From contig QANU01110956.1 of the NCBI GenBank assembly GCA_003254905.1, forward strand, positions 816,301 to 880,300: a stretch of 64,000 bases of DNA, given 5' to 3'. Source of the DNA: Nissolia schottii (taxonomy: Eukaryota; Streptophyta; Magnoliopsida; Fabales; Fabaceae). The notes below the pieces were generated by a model, which was given only the letters and a program-made list of their open reading frames with translations, had not been told where the DNA came from and made no database searches. Made by a program: the position numbers and the translations under genes. Of this stretch, positions 1-10,010 are shown piece by piece; positions within the stretch are counted from its first letter, which is position 1, and each line of letters starts with the position of its first letter.

Positions 1-260
1 AATCAAATTATCAAATCCTTCACTTTATTGTTTAATTGAATGAACTCAAGAATGGTATTTTACAACTCCCTGTGGGATCGACCATACCCTATACTGCAAT
101 TGGATTCCTTTTGGAATCTGAAAGCCGTAAAGTAGGTATGTATATATAAATTTAATTTGAACAACAAAAGCGCATAGAAGCTTTCAACGAGCTTGGCATG
201 GTTGCGACAAAACCTAAGCTGTGTCAAGATCCGAGAAAGTGGTTAAAAAGGCTTTCATCA
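1..260. mobile_element. possible fossil Ty3/gypsy LTR-end or leader fragment
   Basis: The stretch around 60-95 (CTCCCTGTGGGATCGACC) resembles a phrase often found near the ends of plant Ty3/gypsy LTRs. No coding part, second LTR or target duplication is visible, and the element would run off the left edge of the window. It is at most a broken fossil. The call rests on recall of a short motif only. Confidence 0.25.
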
Positions 261-1162
261 AACGTGCATAAAAAAAACATCAATTTTAAGTGATAGAGAT
301 TAACAAAACCCACCACAACCAACAATCAAAAACCTACCATCACCACAGGCCAAACAACACATCAAAGATCTATAGTGTGAAAGAGTACGAAATTGCAGTA
401 AACGTGATAGAGAACCAAATCTGATGCCTGGTGGAGTGGTGGTGGTAGAGAGAGAGAGAGAGAGAGAAAGCAAAATCATAGGCAGTAGTGATGGTTGGTG
501 GCGGAGGTGTCAGACGTGTATGTGGGAGATGGAGAAAACGATGGTGGAGGACTAGGGAGAGGAGGGTTGGGGAGGAGTGGACAAAGGAGAGGCGGTGACG
601 GTGGTGGTTGACGATGGAGGCGCTAGATCTGAAGGCCTAGATTTGTGTATGGGTGAGCGGATTTGGAGGTACTGATTTGAGAGGACAAATCCATATTTTT
701 TAAGGGAAAAAGAAGAAGAAAAAGAAGAAAGAAAGTGCAGGAGAACATGGGGAGGATGGTGGTCAATCTATTGTTGGAGGGTGGTTGGTTATCGGATCTG
801 TAGTGAGCAACATGGTGGGACGGATAATGAAGAGAGAAGAAGGAGAGAGAGAAGTTCTTAAAGTGCACAACTAATTTATGATCCACCAATGATTTATTTT
901 AATTTCAGCCCTTAAAAATTTGGTGTATAGATGGTCTAAAATTATTTGGTTTAAATGAGTAGGATGAACCATTCACCAAAACTTGCAAGGTGAAGGTTAG
1001 ACAACGCCATCATAAACGTGTTTATTGTCACTCCATTGTTAAGGGAACAGGAACGAGGGGTTCTATCCCATTTTCCCAAATATGGGGTAAGAAAAAAGTA
1101 GTTGTATGTATCACTTTTTTAGATTTTTTTGTATCATACTTTTATTCAATAGCTCTTGGGTA
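261..1162. other. intergenic, no gene seen; GA microsatellite
   Basis: There is a (GA)n run near 449-468 and a purine-rich stretch to about 860. The open frames here are short, low in complexity and unlike known proteins. I see no promoter or gene. Confidence 0.5.
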
Positions 1163-1657
1163 TAGGGCTTGAAGTATGTCAAGTTAGCTCGTGAGTTATT
1201 TATAACTCGATTTGTTAATGACTCGATAAGTTGAACTCGTGAGCTCATGAGTTAGGCTTAAGCTTAAAATTTTAGTTTGTTTATTAAATGAGCAAAGTTT
1301 AAGTTTTGTTATGTTGACTTATTTGTTCGTGAGTTGGCTTGATTATGCATACATATCTCTCTATATGTGTATATTAATGTATGTATATAACATGTTTTGT
1401 TATTGTTATTGTTATTATTATTATTGATAGTGATAGTAAATCTATGTTGTCATGATTATATGTTATAACTTATTAAGCATAAAAAACTTAATTGGTATGT
1501 AATATGAATTATTTAATCAAATTTAAGTAATTTGTGTTTTAACTCGAACTCGATAAATCTTTTATGAGCAAAACTTAAGTTCAAAATTTTAGTTGAATTC
1601 TAAAACTCAACTCATAAAAAAAGTAAGTTGCGCAGCTTTAACTCACTTCAACCCCTA
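1163..1657. mobile_element. hAT-like non-autonomous element (MITE)
   Basis: The left end TAGGGCTTGAAGT (from 1163) and the inverted right end TAGGGGTTGAAGT (read on the minus strand from 1657) match at 12 of 13 positions. TAGGG/CAGGG ends are typical of hAT elements. The interior is about 470 bp of AT-rich DNA with many repeats of the ACTCG/GAGTT type and no transposase frame. No clean 8-bp target duplication is visible, so the copy is probably old. Confidence 0.5.
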
Positions 1658-1996
1658 GTGGCAACAATTCTATTGTAACCAATCATTGATCATTTGCATA
1701 AACAATTTTTTTTCCTTTTCAATATTTTCACTAGAAAAATATGGTATCCATAAGTATAAAGTATGAACAGCCAAATTACAACAAAAACAGGAAGAAAAAG
1801 AAGCAAAACTTCAATTTTCACCATTTAGTACATGTTTTAGACCCTCTTGCTAAAACGTTTTAATGTTTGTTTTATTTTTTACTATACCATTTTCCCTCCA
1901 AGCTACAGAACATAAAAAATTCTTTCTTTTTTCTATGATATTAGCTAGTTATATAAAAACAAAATGAGGTTTTAATTTGATCTATTTCATGTGCAG

Positions 1997-4272
1997 AAGC
2001 TAGAATTACTACAGTTTTGGCACCAGCAGTTTAGTGACATTCAAAGCGCCGAAGGTTCTATATTTTCAACAAAGCACGCAATAACATGGATTTGAATTTT
2101 TTTTTAAAGTGAAATTTCTTGTAAACGGAGGTTAACCACCCTTAAATTAGTATATTTGAGGGTGGATTCCACCCAATGATCTAAAGATAGATAACCATTC
2201 TCTTTTCATTTTAAGAGTCACCTCACTTTAGAAAAAATATGATTTATAGATTTTACTTTTTGAACCCTTCATATTTAAGTGAAATAATAAATATATTTAT
2301 TCAATTAACCACTTATTTTTGTGATATGGTTGATATGAATTCGCAGCGAAACCGCGACAATTGCTTCCAACTCGGGTCAAGAAGATCATGAAAGCTAAAG
2401 CTAAGGATGACAAGGTGTACAATTTTGATTACTATGTCTTTACCTAACAAGATTTGCAATTCAGTTTTTGAAATAAAATTTCTTAATGTCGCTAGCCTTT
2501 TATTGGCTAACAACACTAGATTAATGTTAATCCAAATCTACATATATTAATCTCCCAATCTCTTTCTCTCTCTCATATGTACATAACAATCAGGTGGATT
2601 CTTCGGTGTTCGTAGGAGACAATGCCTTCTCACTCTAACATAAATATAATTTATACATGTATTAACGTGAACATTTTAAAATAATTATAAGAATGTTCAC
2701 AACCATGCACTCATTAATTTATTTTTGATTACATATGTATCCCCCCCTCCATTTTTATTTCCAAAACAAAAATTACATAGTTACAAGGAATTCTTTCAAC
2801 TCTTTTAGTTCAAATTTGAGGATTCTATTTTTTAAAATAAAAAATAGAAAAACCATGTAACCAAATATAAATTAATACGTGATTTTGAACATTTATGTAT
2901 GGGTTTTTATAAATACTTGAGAGAACACATGACTAATTTGTTTAGAGTGAGAGGCCCAAAGAATCCACCTAACAACTAAGCAAAGTTTCTGTGTTTGGTT
3001 TCTATTACTGTTTTCTCATAATTTTTTCCTAAAAAAAGTGAAAAACAAAAATAAAATTAAAAAACAACTTTTGTCTATCGTATTGTTTTCTTCACAAAAT
3101 TTTAGCAAACATGAAACAAAAAATAAAAAGAGAATCTAATGTGTGTTTGATGACTTACATATATGTTTGATAAGCAGACGCTAATAGGTTCAGAAGCTCC
3201 GTTAGTTTTGGCAAAAGCATGTGAGGTGTTCGTTCAAGAGCTCACCTTTCGAGCATGGTTTCGTGCTGAATCCAACAAGAAGAAGACCCTTCAACGTACC
3301 CTGCGACTTTGCCATGGCAGCCAAGAAAGATATTTCCTCGCTAATGTTGCTGATTGCGGTCATCATCATGGTGATGACCTTGTTGATCTTGTTACTAAGG
3401 TATTTTTTCCCTTTTTTTTTCTTTTTCTTTTTCAATCTTCCAATCTAGCTATTATTGCACTGGTAACACATAATATATGGAATTTCTGGACAATCTTCTA
3501 ACTATATATTTCAACTTTTTAACCGGTTGATCAAATAGTCCTTTAAGATTGGTCAAAATGCTTTCTCCATTTAACATTAAGAAACATTGCAATAGAGAGA
3601 ACTTGACTACTGTGAGTAATAATTCTAACTTTTATTAGTCAGATACACATGACTTATATATAGAGAGAGAGCAACCGATCGAGCAACAAGTAATAACTAA
3701 TTGATCAATCATTGAACTAGTTACTTAACTAATTAATTCTTGCTCAAACAAATTCCAATTAACTTGATTATTATACCGTAACATTTATATATGCTTATTG
3801 CATCCTTTAATTTATATTGGCTATATTCATCCATCTATTGTTGTAATCAGGTTTAAAATATACTGAAATGGTGCAGTCATTCTGGAATGATGCAACCACC
3901 AGCTCGCTAGCTCCCTATTTTCCTTCTCATGATCAATCTCATCAATTTGAGATAACGATGGATGCAACCACCATATCTACGTACCTCCGGATCAACCCCA
4001 GACAATGCAACCTCCAGCCAATCCACCTAGCTTCTGATCATCCATCCATTTTCGTACATTTTTTATCCCAAGGTCGTAAGAGCAACCTTATTGTTAGATT
4101 AATTTTGATACAAGAACCAATGCATATAGCCTTTTTGTTTCCTCGTATTTGTGATTGCAGTGAACCCTGGGACACATTTTGCGCGGGTGATCAACCAATT
4201 GTCAAAATGAAGTCTTGTAAGAATCCTTGGAATGTTTTCACCCCTTTTCCATTACTTCATCTGTTTGTTTGA
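1997..4272 (+). pseudogene. NF-YC-like (CCAAT-binding histone-fold) gene, apparently frameshifted
   Basis: This is a relic or diverged paralog of nuclear factor Y subunit C, a histone-fold subunit of the CCAAT-binding complex. Putative exons are 1997-2054, 2347-2414, 3178-3399 and perhaps 3877-4272, each with AG and GT borders. Exons 1-3 join in phase. Exon 1 gives ELLQFWHQQFSDIQ, like the Gln/Trp segment before the NF-YC fold. Exon 2 gives LLPTRVKKIMKAK (alpha 1). Exon 3 gives GSEAPLVLAKACEVFVQEL and NKKKTLQR (alpha 2 and its following loop). Just after TLQR the expected last helix (DFAMAAKKDI) lies in the next frame, implying a small indel near 3300. The shifted frame then stays open through the possible exon 4 to 4272, while the ancestral frame gives GMMQPPA and soon stops. 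No starting exon was found. It is probably a pseudogene; expression of a protein with an altered tail is possible. Confidence 0.6.
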
Positions 4273-5257
4273 GAGACCTTGGCTGGCTTTGTAAAAATCA
4301 TGGGAAACTTATGTGTTTATGTTTATAAGACTTTGACTTCATTTATAAAACTATAGGGTATCTTTATGTGTATAAACTTTCTATGTATGTAAACAGGGAT
4401 GATATATATATAGTTCTATTCTAAAAGCAATTTACAATCCTATATATGCCTCTTACAAACACCAATATTTTCTATGTTTTGCAACAACTACCAACACATT
4501 GATTATAAGTTAAAAGATATTATTATGGGCAGGGAATTTCGCAAACTCATTATTAAATCTGTAAGATTTTTACGCTCAATCAAATTATTCTGTGACTTTT
4601 TAAGTAATTAATGAAATAATCAATTATTTTTATTTATGTAGAAAGATTTGATTAAATAATAATATAAAAAAATAAATTAAAGTGTCAATAAATATTAACT
4701 TTAAATCTATTTCAATCTCAGAAAAACAAATCTTATAATAACACCGAAAGAATCTCTGCTTAAGAAGTGGACAGAATAGAGGACAATTATAAAAGCGACT
4801 TGCAGTGAAAAGAGAAAAAAAAATGTATGAAAGACGCCAAAAGAATCCGTGTGTTTGTGAAGTAGGCAGATGGGAGAACAATTATTATAAAAGTGATTTC
4901 TTTTGGAGCGTAGGTTTCCACGTGATTTATCCCTCTTCCATCAAGAGTCTATTTGTGAATTTTATTTTTTTTTTAAAATAAAATAAAATGATGAAAGTTT
5001 TTTAAAACCTAATATATGTTAAAACCAAACTCTCAAAGATTCTTTCTTTTTTAAAAAAAAAAAAAACAAAAATTACAAATTCATCGTAACAAGGAAAAAA
5101 TCTTTATAATTGGTTCTGGGTTCCTCACTGGTCACTACTCGTTTTTCACACGCAACAATACAATCATTTGTTCCTTAGTCAAGTCCTAAATAAACTTTAC
5201 CCTCCATAGTCTTCAAAATTACAACATTCACTATGGTAAAGGCATGGGTTGAGTTGC
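4273..5257. other. intergenic, nothing recognised
   Basis: AT-rich DNA with poly-A/T runs (4965-5065). A short imperfect repeat (ACAATTATAAAAGCGACTT near 4782, with a similar copy near 4878) is the only structure seen. Confidence 0.4.
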
Positions 5258-5332
5258 CTATAAAAGAGAAGCTAAGAGATCGTTTATAATCAGTGTGAGG
5301 AAAAAAAAAAAAAAGGAAAAGGAAAATAAATA

Positions 5333-5416
5333 ATGCCAGGAGCTGGGAATGAGAGATCGAGCTACCAGAAGTTGTGGGAATGGGCGGTTTGGGATGAAAT
5401 TAACGAATATTTTTAG
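5333..5416 (+). CDS. small ORF behind a TATA box, unidentified
   Basis: This is a 27-codon ORF that begins MPGAGNERSSYQKLWEWAVW and ends with TAG at 5414-5416. A good TATA box (TATAAAAGAG, about 5260) lies roughly 73 bp upstream, with a typical purine-rich leader between. The peptide is rich in Trp and acidic residues, reads like protein, and stops abruptly. It could be a captured promoter plus first exon of a gene whose remainder is missing, or chance. I do not recognise the family. Confidence 0.25.
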   Translation: MPGAGNERSSYQKLWEWAVWDEINEYF

Positions 5417-5829
5417 TCTTCAATTTTTTCCCAATTCCGCCCATTCCGATGATTCCTGGTGATTCCTCCCTTTCCCTTTGCTTTTGATGTAAATATTTTG
5501 ACATACGTGATTGTTAGGAACGTAGGCTTATGGATCTGGTGTATTCCACAGGTGGGTAAAATTATAAGGTAACGAACAATTGAATTTATCATAAAGTTTT
5601 GTTGATTTTGTGTATCTCTTGTAAATTGATCACAGATCCTTGGCTGTATTTGATGTTTATTGAAAAAGTATAGTTTGTTGTGACCAAACCCTTGCTTGTT
5701 GTGACAGATCTGCGGCTGAGTTTTTCTTTTGAAGATCTTTAAAAGTCTCAATGGATGTGGATAGGATCGTTTAAGTTGAATTACTTTGCCCGATTTTTGC
5801 ATTATTTTAATGGCAAGTCATACTACCTT

Positions 5830-6290
5830 TTTTTTTTTAAAAAAAAACAAAAGAAAAAAGGAAAGAGCATAGCTTGTGAGCAGGGGTATGCTGAAGTTCA
5901 AGGAAGGAATGGATTGAACTGAAGCGCACACACGAAACAACAGCAGCAGAGCTTACTGAAGAGCACATGCGCAAGCCCAAAGCTGAGCTGGAGTTTGTTG
6001 AGCGAAGCACGTGCGAATTGTTGTTAGCTAATTTAGTCATAGTTAGTTAACTTAATTTCAATTTCATGTAAATTTCAGTTTCAATTTTCATCAATGAATG
6101 CTGAGAAATCATTCTACACAATTATCATTTGAGCCATATTCAGTTTTCTCTCATCTTTCTCTCAAGTGTCCTGCACATTTTCTCGTGCTCCATTTCTGTT
6201 CCTGTAATTTGCAGTATGGACTTGAACTTCTACATAGCTTGTTGCGGACGATTGATTATGTGATTTGTAATATGTTAATGGTATGAGGTG
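5830..6290. mobile_element. possible solo LTR or other retroelement remnant
   Basis: The block has the texture of a plant LTR: a run of TTAGTTA/TTCAATTTC near 6040-6090 and then ATGAATGCTGAGAAATCATT. No internal domains, paired LTR or target duplication were found. If real, it is a fossil with no coding capacity. Confidence 0.25.
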
Positions 6291-6785
6291 ATGGATATGA
6301 TTGGATCTGGTGGCTCTTCTACTGTGAATTTTTCTCATGAAACACACAAGTAAACAGACATATAGCAGTTATTTAGACATCATTTTGGAGCTTGGACGGG
6401 ACGTCATCCCATCACCCTAAATTTATTCTTATGAAAAATTTTAATCTTGTTTTGGTGATTATAGTATAGTAATGATAAGCTAGCTATTAGTAAATGTGAA
6501 ATCTTTAATTGGATTAACACTTACCTAGTTATGAATATATAATTTATCACATTCCTTCACTTTATCAATAAATGTAATTGAATTTTATAGTTATGTATGT
6601 GTGATCATCCACGGGTTTAATGATGATATGCAAGAGATTTATGTACCAATAAAATTACTGAAAATAAATAATAGATGATTAAAATAGACTAATACGACTC
6701 TTGCGAGAATGAATTCTTTGACGTTCTATTTCATACGATGAGTAAACTATATGTTGAATTTTTCCCAAATTTAGCAAGAAAGCAC

Positions 6786-7120
6786 TCAACCAATCCTTCT
6801 CACACGAATTGTTTCACTAATTGAGAGAGACAAGAAGTCATGGAAGCAAGATATCATCTTTCTGTTCCCAATGAAGATAGCCTTGTAAGATGTGCGAATG
6901 GAGAATTTCTTAGGTGATAAAGCTGGAGAAGTGTGGAAGAGATTGGCGAAGCGGCCAAAAGGAGTAGCCATGGATGAAGCTACCAAGGATTGTGAAGAAA
7001 AAGACTCTTTGATATCATGTTAGAGAATTGGATTATGAATTTATGATTGAATAATGATAAATGAATTACATTGGATGTTCGCTTTATATACATGGTTTAC
7101 ATTGATAACCGAATATTATA
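6786..7120 (-). mobile_element. fossil LTR-retrotransposon fragment (copia-like): LTR end, primer-binding site, start of gag region
   Basis: Read on the minus strand, a TATA-like motif (about 7094-7083) precedes an LTR-type end (CTCTAACA, ending near 7018). This is followed at once by a stretch resembling the initiator-Met tRNA primer-binding site (7017-7005). A short Met-started leader and gag-like stretch comes next, after which the element is lost. The outer LTR border is not defined. It is an old, incomplete copy. Confidence 0.45.
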
Positions 7121-7232
7121 CCCCGTATGCCTCTTTTTATCTTTCTTTTTTTGGTTTCTTATAGGTATTTTCTATATTAGATATTTTGGTTTTTATATTA
7201 AAAATTTGTATAATTGTTTTTTAAATAATGAT

Positions 7233-7432
7233 AGGGCGTATTTGTTTTCACTTTTTAAAAAAGTTATTAAAAAATTAATTTTAATATAAAGTACAAAATA
7301 TTAAAAACTGATTTTTTTTAAGAAATTATTCTATTTAACTTCTAAAAAAACTGAAAATACAATAAATTAATTATGCCATCTAAAAAGTGATTATTTTAAT
7401 AAATAAGATGAAACAACCACACAAATACCTTA
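7233..7432. mobile_element. possible PIF/Harbinger- or hAT-like MITE
   Basis: About 200 bp of A/T-rich DNA is bounded by loosely inverted ends (AGGGCGTATTTG on the left; AAGGTATTTG read inward from the right). It has no coding capacity, and the target duplication is unclear. Confidence 0.3.
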
Positions 7433-8550
7433 TAAAAAAAATGAGCAGGGGAAGACGTCACCTTTACATTGTCCTCATCACATTGAAAGACTTATTGCTT
7501 AAGTTTCTGACAATTGTAACTCTCTCTTTGACATTAAGGTTGTTTTTTTTATTATTTTGAAATGATTAAAGCATTAAAAATATTAAAACATTTAAAACAT
7601 TATATTTTTTATATATATTAATAAGTGTTTTAAAAACACTTTTTTTGGCAAAATCTTATTTCTTTTAACATACATTAAGATTATTTTTATACTTTAGATA
7701 TGATGAAAAAGAAAAATTCATCATGAAATAAAATAAAAATTATAAAATAATATAAAATAAAATATCTTATTTTATTTGATATTGTAATAAACTTATTAAG
7801 ACAAAAATTGAAGTAATTTACTCCAGTATAACCTAATAATTTCATGACAAAAACAAAAGGTTGGTCATTCGATGTAGTGTGTGTATATTTATTATTTGTA
7901 TGCAAACAACTAGATATAGGGAAAAGTTTTGTGCTGGCACAATCCTAACATCTATCTTCAGATACATTTGCAGAAGATTGGTGGAGCTTATAAACATTAT
8001 TATACTTCAAATAAAATTTGTAAACCTATATTTTATTGTGAGCGTACTTCAATCTTAAATGTTATAAATTTGCCCACTCACGAATCTCACCATAAATTTA
8101 GAGTTGTGTTAAATTTGAATTCACTTGGTATTATTGAACATTTTATCAATTTTTATTCTATTTATTATTAAATAAATTTTTAAATTTTTAATAAAAGTTA
8201 TGTTTTATTAAAATCTCATTTAATGAAAAGTAAATTACGAGTTAAAACATAATGTAACACACCCAAGATGAATATATAATTATATAATGTGAGACACTAT
8301 ATTAATTCATCGATATATCATCTATCATTAAATAAAATGTTAATAAAATAAAGATTTATTAAAATCTTATTTAATTTATAATGAATTGACAATTATCTAA
8401 CATTGCAGAGTACAACTACCATTTCTGTTTGTCACAAATTTACAAATTTATGGAACAAGAACAACAACTAGTCAAAGGCTGAAGCACACACGTAGCCACG
8501 GTTATCTCTCTCTACACATCAACAATATCTTGAACCTTCTACTTTCCCCC
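7433..8550. other. AT-rich intergenic DNA, no gene seen
   Basis: Very A/T-rich sequence with short open frames only, none protein-like. The last 100 bp lead into the promoter of the proline-rich gene. Confidence 0.4.
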
Positions 8551-8558
8551 CACCACTT

Positions 8559-8566
8559 TATAAATA
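8559..8566 (+). promoter_or_regulatory. TATA box of the proline-rich protein gene
   Basis: TATAAATA lies 65 bp before the ATG at 8631. With a start site about 30 bp downstream, the leader would be some 40 nt. Confidence 0.6.
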
Positions 8567-8630
8567 AACAAATAAATTCGATCACAATAATTACACTCCT
8601 TTGCATATTTTGATCTTTTACAAACTAAGC

Positions 8631-8993
8631 ATGAGTTACCCCCACAGCCACAGGCATCATCCGGGACCACCAGGTCCTCCAGGCCCCCCGCCACCACCGG
8701 GACGCGACCGTTTTGGCCACCCATCACCACCACCTCCGCCGGGGCCACTAGGACCACCGCCTCCGGGTCCTTTTGTTAACGCTCCCCCACCACCACCACC
8801 ACTCCATCACCAGCATCACCCACAGTACCATGGTCCTGGTGGTCCACCACCACCGCCGCCGCCACATATTCCAGATCCATACCCTCCACCACCACAAGTT
8901 CTCCGTCATCACCAGCCACCGCCGCCGCCGGGACCCGCCGGTCCTTCACCGTATGGAAGGCCTCATGCTCCACCTCCACCGCCACCTTACTAA
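8631..8993 (+). CDS. proline/histidine-rich protein, 120 aa
   Basis: Intronless ORF. The ATG at 8631 is preferred over an upstream in-frame start at 8601 because it begins the Pro-rich composition and fits the TATA box at 8559. The protein starts MSYPHSHRHHPGPPGPPGPP and is built almost wholly of Pro runs (PPPPP), Gly-Pro pairs and His clusters, ending PPPPPPY. There is no signal peptide, no membrane segment and almost no Lys, Cys or Trp. It is therefore unlike secreted extensins, which have a signal peptide and Ser-Pro4 repeats. It is probably an intrinsically disordered cytosolic or nuclear protein; the His clusters might bind metal. Function unknown. The block is strikingly GC-rich against AT-rich flanks. 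Confidence 0.75.
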   Translation: MSYPHSHRHHPGPPGPPGPPPPPGRDRFGHPSPPPPPGPLGPPPPGPFVNAPPPPPPLHHQHHPQYHGPGGPPPPPPPHIPDPYPPPPQVLRHHQPPPPPGPAGPSPYGRPHAPPPPPPY

Positions 8994-10010
8994 TTAATTA
9001 ATAGTAATTGTGTGTTGTAGTCCATGGATCCATCATACAGACATATATATATATATATACACACACACATATATATATGCGCTTATGTATCATATTTTCC
9101 TTTACTTTCTACTTTCTCAGTCTCAGTTTTCATGTGAAAATACCTAAAATTGATTCTGGAAGTGAAATTTCTAGAACTTTAGAATCAATTTTGCGTGTTC
9201 CACTTGGAAAATAAAATATGTTAGTAGTAAATTGTTGATCGCATTTTTCATATTATTTGTGTTAAGGACCTTTTAAGTTTGTTTGGCTTCTTTTGCATTA
9301 TAAATATTGAACTGCTTTATATTATCCTCTGTATTTATATTGAAATTAGAATCGTGTATATCCCTGTCTGAAAATTTTTTGTGTTGCTTATAGTTATTTT
9401 GACTGATTTCATTAACACACAAGGGGGAAAAAAATAGGTAATGTTTAATTTGATTATGATTTATTGGATATGTGTTCAGTTTGTATTGCTAAAATCTAGA
9501 AGTATTTTTCATGAGTTACGTACAGAAACGGATTGTGTGGATGTTTTGATTTTTTATGGTAGTAGACGCGAAATCATGAGATGATTTAGTTCCTGATTAT
9601 AGTTGTTCTGTTAAGCTTATTCTCATGTCCTACTTCTTGATTATGATTAACTCATTTTGAGGAGTACTACATGACTTTAGAGTTCTTGTGCGTCGCCATG
9701 TTGTTCCCTGTTTTGCTTTGAGTGCCGAATGAAAGCGAAAACATGGAAGATGGAACATATCAAAGTATTGAAGATAATTGTAAAGGGTAACTAGTTGGAG
9801 ATCTAGTAACCGACATCTTCAGGGAGGGAGTGGTGGTTGAGTTTATACAAGGGTTACTCTGAACAATTTATTCTTCATCCTCCCCTGTGCTCCCAGATTA
9901 CGAAGGAAAAAATAATTTTTCTCATGAGCTTTAGAGTTTAGACATTGCTCTTGACTGTCATATTCAATAGATTCAAGATTAGAATTTTCTCTTCTTTATT
10001 TCACCACCAT
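8994..10010. other. 3' flank of proline-rich gene, no further gene
   Basis: Contains a (TA)n/(CA)n microsatellite at about 9043-9078. The inverted pair CTAAAATTGATTCTGGAAGT (about 9144) and the near-complement TTCTAGAACTTTAGAATCAA (about 9169) could fold into a hairpin. Nothing else recognised. Confidence 0.4.

Noticed and set aside
7929-8171. 80-codon plus-strand frame as a gene
   Set aside because: AT-driven composition, no domain, no promoter, and overlapped by another equally long chance frame.
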